Part shown: in pieces, positions 1-5,806 of the stretch
Layout of the letters: each line of letters starts with the position of its first letter
Position numbering within the stretch: position 1 is the first letter of the stretch
Assembly (NCBI GenBank): GCA_003525045.1
Contig: DQGF01000096.1
Location: 2,901 to 10,651 of the forward strand
Origin: Pseudomonas sp.
GTDB lineage: Bacteria; Pseudomonadota; Gammaproteobacteria; Pseudomonadales; Pseudomonadaceae
Reading direction: 5' to 3'
Length of the DNA stretch: 7,751 nt
Made by a program: the position numbers and the translations under genes
The notes under the pieces: generated by a model
Told to the model about the DNA's origin: nothing
Databases searched by the model: none
Seen by the model: the letters and a program-made list of their open reading frames with translations, nothing else

Positions 1-1472
1 ATGGCGTGCGCCTGCCCGTTCCGCAAGCCAGTCATGAGCGGGTGTGCAAGGCCATCCGCGACAACCGCAGTTCGCTGCGCGATATCGCCGAACTGATGCA
101 AGAAAGCCCCGCCTTGGCCCTGAGCGTGATTCGCGAAGCCAACCGGCATGCCCATGGCAGCATGACCACACCCGCTGAAAACCTTGAAGGTGCGATCAAT
201 CGCCTTGGCTTGAAGCGCACCGAAGCACTGCTCGCGCGGCTGCCCGCCAAGCCGCTGTCACAGATCCCCGTCGCCCTGCGCCAGCTGCAGTTGATCAGCC
301 AGCACGCGACCCAACAGGCCAACGGTTTTTTCGCCAGTCGCCTGGCGCGGCTGTGGCAGGACATCCATTGGGGCAGCTTGCTGTTTCTCTCGCCGTTGTG
401 GCCGATGGCGTTGACCCATCCGCACTTGCTTGAAGAGTGGGAGCGGCGAGTTATCCACAAAGGCGAATCGGCAGGTAAAGTCGAAAAGCAGTTGTTCGGC
501 GTACGCCTGCTGGAAATCTGTCAGGCCCTGGTGGACCTCTGGCACCTGCCGATCTGGGTGCAGCAGGGTTATCGGCTGCTGCTCAACGAACAACGGGAAC
601 TGCTGAAGGTCCTGCGCATCGCTCGCGACAGTGATCATCCGCTGCGCCAGCAGAACCGCCTCGATGACGATCCAACCCTGCGCCGCTGGCTCAATCAACC
701 GGCCAACACGGTATTGCTGGCCAACGGACTGGCGCTGTCGGCGCAACAGGCCTGGGACAGTTCGCACAGTGAACGCTGGCAGTACCTGACCAGCCTTTAC
801 CTGCAAATGCCAATGGACAAAGTGCAGCAGCAGTTGCACCAACAGGCTGCCATCAGCGCTCGCCATCACGCCGTGCCAGACCTCTGGCACCCGGCCGTTT
901 CACTGATCTGGCCATGGGGCATGAAGCGCATTCATACGGCCCCGCAGCCAGCCCCGGCGCCGACCGCCGAAGACCTGGTGAAATGGCGCAGGCAATGCGC
1001 CGAATTGCTGGTGGAGCCGAGTCGCTTCACCCATGCCATGCACTTGACCACCTCCGCCCGGGACGCGTTGACCGCATGCGGCATGCGACGGGTGATGATT
1101 CTGATGGCCGACCGCACTCGCGCCAATTTGCGGGTGTACCAAGCCTTCGGCCTGCCAAAGGAAGCCGCCGGCCTGAATTTTCTGGTCAGCCAAAGCACCG
1201 TGCTGCAACGCCTGCTCTCGCAACAGGCGCAGGTGCGCTTGAGCCCCGCCAACAATGCGCAATTTTCTGCCCTCCTGCCCGCCAGCCTGCGTTCGCAGTT
1301 CGGTGGTGAACACCTGTTACTGCGCTCACTGGTCAACAACGGCCGGGTGATCATGATTGTGGTGGCGGATCAGGGCGGCGGGCCGTTCTCGGAAAACACC
1401 GTGCAAGCCTTCGGCAAAACTGCGCAGTGCATCGAGAAAGCCCTGCACAGCTTTAGCCACCGCGGTCAATGA
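1..1472 (+). CDS. HDOD domain protein with C-terminal GAF-like region (5' end outside window)
   Basis: This is a likely signalling or regulatory protein, probably cytoplasmic since no membrane segment or signal is visible. The frame is read from base 3 and stays open to the window edge. The first visible codons already encode the HDOD opening (GVRLPVPQ), so the true start lies upstream and the GTG at 6 is probably internal. About 489 codons are visible. Residues 1-200 fit an HDOD domain: the LPVPQ entry, 'IAELMQESPALALSVIREAN' and 'AINRLGLKRTEALL'. A Pro/Ala-rich linker follows near 312-320. Residues about 335-480 look like a GAF-type sensory fold, with alternating hydrophobic strands such as 'MRRVMILMADR' and 'NGRVIMIVVAD'. 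HDOD proteins are related to HD phosphohydrolases but lack the catalytic HD pair, so a regulatory rather than enzymatic role is expected. The closest match I recall is P. aeruginosa PA4955, downstream of motAB. The HDOD call is firm; the GAF call is inferred from pattern, and the ligand is unknown. Confidence 0.85.
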   Translation, partial: GVRLPVPQASHERVCKAIRDNRSSLRDIAELMQESPALALSVIREANRHAHGSMTTPAENLEGAINRLGLKRTEALLARLPAKPLSQIPVALRQLQLISQHATQQANGFFASRLARLWQDIHWGSLLFLSPLWPMALTHPHLLEEWERRVIHKGESAGKVEKQLFGVRLLEICQALVDLWHLPIWVQQGYRLLLNEQRELLKVLRIARDSDHPLRQQNRLDDDPTLRRWLNQPANTVLLANGLALSAQQAWDSSHSERWQYLTSLYLQMPMDKVQQQLHQQAAISARHHAVPDLWHPAVSLIWPWGMKRIHTAPQPAPAPTAEDLVKWRRQCAELLVEPSRFTHAMHLTTSARDALTACGMRRVMILMADRTRANLRVYQAFGLPKEAAGLNFLVSQSTVLQRLLSQQAQVRLSPANNAQFSALLPASLRSQFGGEHLLLRSLVNNGRVIMIVVADQGGGPFSENTVQAFGKTAQCIEKALHSFSHRGQ

Positions 1473-1481
1473 AGGCTGCGC

Positions 1482-1487
1482 TACAAT
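1482..1487 (+). promoter_or_regulatory. possible -10 element upstream of rhdA
   Basis: TACAAT lies about 28 bases before the rhdA start codon and would put transcription start near 1494, giving a short leader. No good -35 hexamer is seen 16-18 bases upstream. It may therefore be a weak internal promoter or chance; read-through from the HDOD gene is equally plausible. Confidence 0.3.
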
Positions 1488-1515
1488 CCACCCCTTTGTG
1501 CTCTGGAGACCTCAC

Positions 1516-2331
1516 ATGTCTGACTTCTCTGGCTTGACCCTGGTGATCGAGCCGAGCGACCTGCTCGCCCGTCTCGACGCCCGCGAACTGATCCTGGTGG
1601 ATCTGACCAGCAGCGCCCGTTATGCCGAAGGGCATATTCCCGGCGCACGCTTTGTCGATCCCAAGCGCACACAACTTGGTCATGCGCCTGCGCCAGGCCT
1701 GCTGCCGACTCACGCGGCGCTTGAAGCATTGTTCGGCGAACTGGGACACAACCCCAATGCGGTCTACGTCGTCTATGACGACGAAGGCGGCGGTTGGGCC
1801 GGGCGCTTTATCTGGCTTCTGGATGTTATCGGTCATGGCAACTACCACTATGTCGACGGCGGCCTGCGGGCCTGGCTGGCAGAAGGCTTGCCCATGTCGA
1901 TCCAGATCCCGGCTGCGGTCGGCGGTCCGGTCCCCCTGACCTTGCACGATGAACCCACCGCCACCCGCGAGTACCTGCAAAGCCGTCTCGGTTCCGCCGA
2001 CCTGGCGATCTGGGACGCGCGCGGGCCGCTGGAGTACTCCGGCGAGAAAGTCCTGGCGGCCAAGGCAGGACACATTCCCGGCGCGGTCAATTTCGAATGG
2101 ACCGCGGGCATGGATCAGGCACGCAACCTGCGCATCCGCACGGACATGCCGCAGATCCTGGAGCAACTCGGGATCAGCAAAGACAAAGAAGTGATTACCC
2201 ACTGCCAGACTCACCATCGCTCTGGCTTCACCTATCTGGTGGCCAAATCCCTCGGTTATCCGCGGGTCAAAGGCTACGCCGGCTCATGGGGCGAATGGGG
2301 CAACCATCCCGATACGCCTGTAGAGAATTAA
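1516..2331 (+). CDS. rhdA: RhdA thiosulfate sulfurtransferase (tandem rhodanese)
   Basis: The product is a 271-residue cytoplasmic rhodanese that moves sulfane sulfur from thiosulfate to cyanide or another thiophilic acceptor through a persulfide on its active cysteine. It has two rhodanese domains. The N-terminal one (about 9-130, with 'DLTSSARYAEGHIPGARFVD') is non-catalytic: Asp89 of 'YDDEGGGWAGR' sits where a cysteine would be. The C-terminal one (about 150-268, with 'AGHIPGAVNF') carries the active loop HCQTHHRSG with Cys230, the only cysteine in the protein. Both the loop and the Cys230 numbering match Azotobacter vinelandii RhdA as I recall it. The ATG was chosen because a GGAG lies at 1505-1508, eight bases upstream, and the length fits the family; the longer in-frame ORF overlaps the HDOD gene. 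psd follows after 18 bases, so the two are probably co-transcribed. Cyanide detoxification in cyanogenic pseudomonads and general sulfur delivery are the family roles. Confidence 0.95.
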   Translation: MSDFSGLTLVIEPSDLLARLDARELILVDLTSSARYAEGHIPGARFVDPKRTQLGHAPAPGLLPTHAALEALFGELGHNPNAVYVVYDDEGGGWAGRFIWLLDVIGHGNYHYVDGGLRAWLAEGLPMSIQIPAAVGGPVPLTLHDEPTATREYLQSRLGSADLAIWDARGPLEYSGEKVLAAKAGHIPGAVNFEWTAGMDQARNLRIRTDMPQILEQLGISKDKEVITHCQTHHRSGFTYLVAKSLGYPRVKGYAGSWGEWGNHPDTPVEN

Positions 2332-2349
2332 GGTTTTTAAGGACAGTTA

Positions 2350-3210
2350 ATGAATAAGCGTTTGTTTATCCTCAGCCAATACCTGCTGCCACACCATTTG
2401 CTGTCGCGACTGGCCGGCTGCATTGCCGAATGCCGCGTGCGCTGGTTCAAGAATGCCTTCACCGCGTGGTTCGCCAAGCGTTATCAGGTGGACATGTCCC
2501 AGGCACTGGTCGAAGACCTCACCGCTTACGAGCACTTCAATGCGTTCTTCACGCGCGCCTTGAAAGAGGGTGCCCGTCCGCTGGACGAGACGCCGGGCGC
2601 CATCCTCAGCCCCGCCGACGGCGCCGTCAGCCAACTCGGCCCGATCGAACACGGCCGCGTGTTCCAGGCCAAGGGCCACAGTTTCAGCGTGCTGGAATTG
2701 CTCGGCGGTGACGCTGCCAATGCCGCGCCATTCATGGGCGGCGATTTCGCCACCATTTACCTGTCGCCGAAGGACTATCACCGCGTGCACATGCCATTGG
2801 CTGGCACTTTGCGCGAGATGGTCTACATTCCGGGGCGGATTTTCTCTGTCAACCAGACCACCGCCGAAAACGTGCCGGAACTGTTCGCCCGCAACGAACG
2901 CGTAGCGTGCATTTTCGACACTGAGCGCGGGCCAATGGCCGTAGTGCTGGTGGGTGCCATGATCGTGGCATCGATCGAAACTGTCTGGGCCGGGTTGGTA
3001 ACGCCACCGAAGCGCGAGCTGAAGACCTTCCGCTACGACGAAGCTGCCCGTGCGCCGATCCATCTGGAAAAAGGTGCGGAGCTGGGTCGCTTCAAACTGG
3101 GTTCGACGGCAGTCGTGCTATTCGGGCCGGACCAGGTGCAGTGGGCTGAAGAACTGGCGGCCGGTTCGCCGGTGCAGATGGGCCAGGGCATGGGCCTGCC
3201 AAAAGCCTGA
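2350..3210 (+). CDS. psd: Psd phosphatidylserine decarboxylase proenzyme
   Basis: This is the 286-residue proenzyme of the inner-membrane-associated, pyruvoyl-dependent enzyme that decarboxylates phosphatidylserine to phosphatidylethanolamine, the last step of PE synthesis. The expected catalytic parts are present: Asp90 in 'SPADG', His147 in 'YHRVHMP', and the self-cleavage site LGST with Gly251-Ser252. Cleavage there would give a beta chain of 251 residues and a small alpha chain of 35 residues whose N-terminal serine becomes the pyruvoyl group. Asp90 and His147 coincide with E. coli Psd numbering and the serine is offset by two. The ATG at 2350 is preceded by AAGGA (2339-2343) at good spacing. 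The N-terminus is hydrophobic and amphipathic ('[19 protein letters not shown]') but is not a clear signal peptide. It is the last gene of the left + strand block, 18 bases after rhdA, and is followed by a hairpin. Confidence 0.97.
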   Translation: MNKRLFILSQYLLPHHLLSRLAGCIAECRVRWFKNAFTAWFAKRYQVDMSQALVEDLTAYEHFNAFFTRALKEGARPLDETPGAILSPADGAVSQLGPIEHGRVFQAKGHSFSVLELLGGDAANAAPFMGGDFATIYLSPKDYHRVHMPLAGTLREMVYIPGRIFSVNQTTAENVPELFARNERVACIFDTERGPMAVVLVGAMIVASIETVWAGLVTPPKRELKTFRYDEAARAPIHLEKGAELGRFKLGSTAVVLFGPDQVQWAEELAAGSPVQMGQGMGLPKA

Positions 3211-3223
3211 TGCCGAATCCGAA

Positions 3224-3245
3224 CCCCGCGAACGTCTTCGCGGGG
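3224..3245. terminator. GC-rich hairpin between converging psd and lectin genes
   Basis: A perfect 9-bp stem (CCCCGCGAA / TTCGCGGGG) closes a 4-base CGTC loop, 13 bases after the psd stop and 21 bases beyond the lectin stop. There is no clean T-tract on either strand, so it is not a textbook intrinsic terminator. Its location suggests a bidirectional terminator or a 3'-end stabilising hairpin. Confidence 0.6.
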
Positions 3246-3266
3246 CCGGACATGTCGGTGGTGCCG

Positions 3267-3668
3267 CTACTCTATCTGCCCACGAAAGCCGATTGGCCCT
3301 TCATTGGCGTAGGTATTGGTGCCACTGAGGTTTTTCCCTCCATCTTTGGAGGTCACGCTCAACGCGACAACGTTCTGATTATCCCGGCCTCCGATGACCC
3401 ATTTGCCACCCGGATGCCACGGGGCATCGTTACCGCCCCACTGATTTTCCACGTTGTACTGGTTCTGGCCCGTGCGTTGAGCCTTGAAGCCAATGGGACC
3501 TTCGCCGGCGTAAGTCATGGTGCCGGTAAAGCTCTTGCCGCCATCGCCTGATTTGATTTCGATCGCGACAACGTTCTGGTTGTCCCGCGCGCCCAGTACC
3601 CAGTCTCCACCAGGATGCCAAGGTGCCGAACTACCGCCCCATTGATTTGCCACTACGTATTTAGACAT
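3267..3668 (-). CDS. OAA-family high-mannose lectin (Pseudomonas fluorescens agglutinin-like)
   Basis: The product is a 133-residue lectin of the Oscillatoria agardhii agglutinin family, known for binding branched high-mannose glycans; cyanobacterial and P. fluorescens members are noted for anti-HIV activity. It consists of two tandem repeats (about 4-66 and 71-133) with an exact 67-residue offset. The binding residues recur in register: Trp10-Gly11-Gly12 / Trp77-Gly78-Gly79, Arg28 / Arg95 and Glu56 / Glu123, with 'EGPIGF' ending each repeat. Both sugar sites therefore look intact. The start at 3668 was chosen because AAGGAG (3678-3683) lies nine bases upstream; the other in-frame ATG at 3677 abuts it too closely. 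There is no signal peptide or membrane segment, so export is unexplained. It lies between psd and the FimW-like gene, converging on psd, and appears to be a lineage-specific addition. The function in the bacterium is unknown; glycan recognition on competitors, hosts, algae or phage is speculative. Confidence 0.95.
   Translation of the reverse strand: MSKYVVANQWGGSSAPWHPGGDWVLGARDNQNVVAIEIKSGDGGKSFTGTMTYAGEGPIGFKAQRTGQNQYNVENQWGGNDAPWHPGGKWVIGGRDNQNVVALSVTSKDGGKNLSGTNTYANEGPIGFRGQIE
3267..3668 (-). repeat. internal tandem duplication within the lectin gene (201-base period)
   Basis: The two lectin repeats are still partly recognisable at the DNA level. An identical 15-base stretch, CGCGACAACGTTCTG on the + strand, occurs at 3363-3377 and 3564-3578, exactly 201 bases (67 codons) apart. 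It encodes the conserved 'QNVVA' strand region. This is the family's ancestral duplication, not a recent tandem repeat. Confidence 0.8.
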
Positions 3669-3675
3669 GAACCTC

Positions 3676-3686
3676 ATCTCCTTGAA
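3676..3686 (-). promoter_or_regulatory. lectin ribosome binding site overlapping a possible RsmA/CsrA site
   Basis: Read on the - strand, TTCAAGGAGAT contains the Shine-Dalgarno AAGGAG that decides the lectin start. The same bases contain CAAGGA, the core of the RsmA/CsrA recognition sequence (CANGGA). Translational repression by Rsm proteins is an inference only; any strong Shine-Dalgarno resembles this motif. Confidence 0.4.
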
Positions 3687-3739
3687 GTTACGAAGAGACC
3701 TGCCCTGCGTCTGCAGCAGGCCGTACGACCGTGCGTATC

Positions 3740-3753
3740 CAGTCGCACGACTG
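3740..3753. promoter_or_regulatory. operator-like palindrome in the lectin/FimW-like divergent region
   Basis: CAGTCG-CA-CGACTG is a perfect inverted repeat with 6-base arms and a 2-base centre, typical in size for a dimeric repressor site. A weak -10-like TAATCT on the - strand occupies 3756-3761, which would place the lectin transcription start near 3749, inside the palindrome. An overlapping hairpin CGTGCG (3730-3735) / CGCACG (3744-3749) could form in the lectin leader instead. No regulator can be named. Confidence 0.3.
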
Positions 3754-3792
3754 TCAGATTAGTAGCACACCCGCAGGTCACCAGACTGACAG
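3749..3792. repeat. paired GACTGWCAG repeats in the divergent region
   Basis: GACTGTCAG (3749-3757) and GACTGACAG (3784-3792) differ only at the central base. They therefore form both a direct repeat with a 35-base period and an inverted repeat (CTGTCAG / CTGACAG). The pair flanks the probable upstream part of the lectin promoter, so a regulator binding site is possible, but chance cannot be excluded. Confidence 0.3.
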
Positions 3793-3825
3793 ACAAACGG
3801 TAATCTCCTACTGGCTAACATTCCC

Positions 3826-3848
3826 CTGTAGGCTATTGCTGCTACAGT
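3826..3848 (+). promoter_or_regulatory. possible promoter/operator for the FimW-like gene
   Basis: An extended -10-like element TGC-TACAGT (3840-3848) would start transcription near 3855, about 39 bases before the preferred start codon. It overlaps an inverted repeat CTGTAG (3826-3831) / CTACAG (3842-3847). No convincing -35 is seen, as usual for extended -10 promoters. This is a tentative assignment. Confidence 0.25.
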
Positions 3849-3893
3849 CATGTCGTTCACTGCCCATTTTCCCGGTTGGAGTTTGTCCACGGC

Positions 3894-5681
3894 ATGAATG
3901 AAACCTGTCCCCACCTCCTGCTACGCGCGCCAATCCCCAAGCAATTGCGCCTGACGTTCTGTGAAGCCACCCCGCGCGACCTCAAGCGCTGGATTGCCAA
4001 TCTGCCTAAAGCCAACATCGGCGAAACCGCTCGCCAGCTCTATCAAGGCTTGAGTGAACTCAATCAGCTCCTGACGCCCAGCGATAACCGCCTGCAAATG
4101 CTCGAGCTGCTAAGGCCCGAGGTGTATTACGTCTGCAAACACCTGGAGCGGCATTTTCTGCATCAGTCGATTGTCCTCGACGAGCGTTCGCGCAAGATCG
4201 CCAACCTCTGCCAGGCGCTGCAAAATCACTTGGCGATTGGCTATAAACAGATTGTCGTGCGCATCACACCGCGCTTGCGCAAGGACCGTGCGCCGCTGCT
4301 GATCCAGGCTTTGCAACGTGCAATCCATTGCCTTAATGGGCCGCTGATCCGCGCCACCCGGCTTTATTGCCCGGTACCGCAAGGGCTGTGGCTGGAGCTG
4401 CATCAGCTGTATCGGATCGCCTGTACCCACCAGCTGCAGCACCTGAGCCTGCGCGACGAACTGGCCAGCCAGACTCAAACGCTAAGCATCGAGCAAACCT
4501 ATGTAGTCGCGTTGCTGCTAGGCGCCTCCCGCTGCAATCAACTGCGCCAGAACCAGATCGCCCGGGTCGCCGAGGTGCTGGAGCCCTGGAGCAAATGGAT
4601 CAAGCTGCAACCCGGCAAAGCCTGCGATGGACTGTTCGCCATCGCGTCGGACATCGACACCGGGCCTTGTTATCGCTCCCGGTTTCGCCGCGAGCAGCAG
4701 GAGAGCCTGTTGGTGATTGATCTGCAGCCTCTGGTCGCTGCCATCGAAGCGCATTTGCAGAAAACCGACAGCTCGACACCCCTGCCGGTACCTGCAGGGT
4801 TGAGCCTCGACACGCTGCAACACCTTCATGCGGCCTGGGGCCAGACGGCCGAGCGCGGGTTCCAGCGCACGGTCGGCCACGGCACCTTGACCCTGTGCAT
4901 AGGCATGAGCGCGCTGCACTTCTATCTGGGCGGGCAACGTTCTTTCAGCGAAATCCTGAAACACTCGGGCTCCCGACAGGCGCAGTTCTCGGCAACATCG
5001 CCGGCAGGCCGAGTAAAAGACCTGTGGAGCCCTGCCTTTGATACGGCGTCCCATGGCAACGTGGGCGATCTGCTGCCCTACGAAGAAATCGAATACCCGC
5101 AGCTTCAGAAGGACGACAGCCACGAGTCGTCCGACCGCAATCGACACTTTCCGACGTATGTCTTGACGGTGATCAATCACAGCCCTGGCGGTTATTGCCT
5201 GGCCTGGCCAAGCGCAGTGCCCGCCGAACTACAGGCGGGCGAAATGGTTGGTATCGAGGATTCTGCAGGTCAGGGCTGGAGCATCGCGGTGGTGCGCTGG
5301 ATTCGTCAGGTGCGTGGCGGTGGTACGCAAATGGGTATCGAACAGCTCGCGCCTTACGCCGAACCTTGCGGCCTGCAACTGCTGCGTGCCCGCGACGATC
5401 ATAGTCAGTACGTGCGCGGCCTGTTGTTGCCGGCCATCAGCGCGATAGACCTGCCGCCGACTTTGCTCGCGCCACGCCTGCCCTTCCAGGAAGGTCACAA
5501 GGTGGTGATCAACACCAACGGCGAGGAACGTCGGGTCGGGCTGGATCGACGGCTGGCGAGCACCAACAGCTTCAATCAGTTTGCCTATCGGCCGCTTGAG
5601 GCGGCCAAAAATGAAAACGCCGCGGGGAGCGGCGTAGTCGGAATTGAGGAGGAATTTGATTCGTTGTGGAAGACGCTTTGA
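3894..5681 (+). CDS. FimW-like (PA4958-type) protein with divergent C-terminal PilZ-like region
   Basis: The predicted product is a 595-residue soluble protein. From position (after psd, before serB) and overall form it is probably the counterpart of P. aeruginosa PA4958, which I recall as FimW, a c-di-GMP effector that acts in surface attachment through type IV pili. Such genes are often loosely annotated as molecular chaperone or PilZ domain protein. Residues 1-300 are largely helical with no family I can name. Residues about 317-345 contain RGFQR (Arg321, Arg325), which fits the PilZ RxxxR motif. Residues about 420-485 resemble a PilZ barrel ('VLTVINHSPGGYCL', 'WSIAVVRWIRQ', 'TQMGIEQL'), with NHSPGG in place of D/NxSxxG. 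The two motifs are separated by about 100 residues, far more than usual. The ATG at 3894 is preferred; GGAG at 3877-3880 is a rather distant ribosome site, and an upstream TTG at 3876 has none. The last 25 or so residues are encoded by a terminator-like hairpin. The gene call is sure; orthology and c-di-GMP binding are inferred. Confidence 0.85.
   Translation: MNETCPHLLLRAPIPKQLRLTFCEATPRDLKRWIANLPKANIGETARQLYQGLSELNQLLTPSDNRLQMLELLRPEVYYVCKHLERHFLHQSIVLDERSRKIANLCQALQNHLAIGYKQIVVRITPRLRKDRAPLLIQALQRAIHCLNGPLIRATRLYCPVPQGLWLELHQLYRIACTHQLQHLSLRDELASQTQTLSIEQTYVVALLLGASRCNQLRQNQIARVAEVLEPWSKWIKLQPGKACDGLFAIASDIDTGPCYRSRFRREQQESLLVIDLQPLVAAIEAHLQKTDSSTPLPVPAGLSLDTLQHLHAAWGQTAERGFQRTVGHGTLTLCIGMSALHFYLGGQRSFSEILKHSGSRQAQFSATSPAGRVKDLWSPAFDTASHGNVGDLLPYEEIEYPQLQKDDSHESSDRNRHFPTYVLTVINHSPGGYCLAWPSAVPAELQAGEMVGIEDSAGQGWSIAVVRWIRQVRGGGTQMGIEQLAPYAEPCGLQLLRARDDHSQYVRGLLLPAISAIDLPPTLLAPRLPFQEGHKVVINTNGEERRVGLDRRLASTNSFNQFAYRPLEAAKNENAAGSGVVGIEEEFDSLWKTL
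5590..5635 (-). terminator. tandem hairpins forming a probable serB-direction terminator inside the FimW-like 3' end
   Basis: ACGCCGC / GCGGCGT (5617-5623 and 5629-5635) forms a perfect 7-bp stem with a 5-base loop. On the - strand it is followed at once by TTTTCATTTTT, the layout of an intrinsic terminator. A second hairpin, GGCCGC / GCGGCC (5590-5595 and 5601-5606), lies just beyond the T-rich run. The element is about 170 bases past the serB stop and lies wholly within the coding region of the opposing gene. Confidence 0.6.
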
Positions 5682-5709
5682 GGGTGAATCCTCAAGACCG
5701 CGGCGCGCC

Positions 5710-5782
5710 CTTCGCGGGCAAGCCACGCTCCTACAGGTCCCTAAGCACCACAATCCTGTAGAAGCGAGGCTTGCCCGCGAAG
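5710..5782. repeat. inverted pair of Pseudomonas REP sequences (REP doublet / REPIN type)
   Basis: The arms at 5711-5737 and 5755-5781 are inverted copies matching at 25 of 27 positions, with one further pairing base on each side, separated by 17 bases. Each arm carries the core TTCGCGGGCAAGCC followed by CGCT and CTACAGG, the common extragenic palindrome of fluorescens-group pseudomonads as I recall it. The doublet nearly fills the gap between the converging FimW-like and serB genes. Such pairs are usually mobilised by RAYT transposases encoded elsewhere and can fold into a long hairpin. Confidence 0.9.
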
Positions 5783-5806
5783 AGGCCTTATCAGTCAATA
5801 CAAGAC

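Noticed and set aside
258..890. 210-codon open frame on the - strand within the HDOD gene
   Set aside because: It shadows a real gene, has no ribosome site or recognisable domain, and lies wholly inside the HDOD coding region.
3224..3245. REP-like palindrome after psd
   Set aside because: It shares GCGGGG-type bases with the REP arms but lacks the GGCAAGCC core, so it was called a terminator-type hairpin only.
3210..3551. 113-codon + strand frame right after psd
   Set aside because: It starts at the psd stop but runs antisense through the lectin gene and ends within it; the lectin reading is unambiguous.
3669..3677. upstream in-frame ATG for the lectin (adds Met-Arg-Phe)
   Set aside because: It directly abuts the AAGGAG site, leaving no spacing; the next ATG has ideal spacing and gives the family's usual 133 residues.
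3615..3803. small + strand frame across the lectin start and divergent region
   Set aside because: It has no ribosome site, no recognisable product, and overlaps the lectin 5' end antisense.
4518..5180. 220-codon - strand frame within the FimW-like gene
   Set aside because: It is antisense to a much longer continuous gene and shows no motif or start signal.
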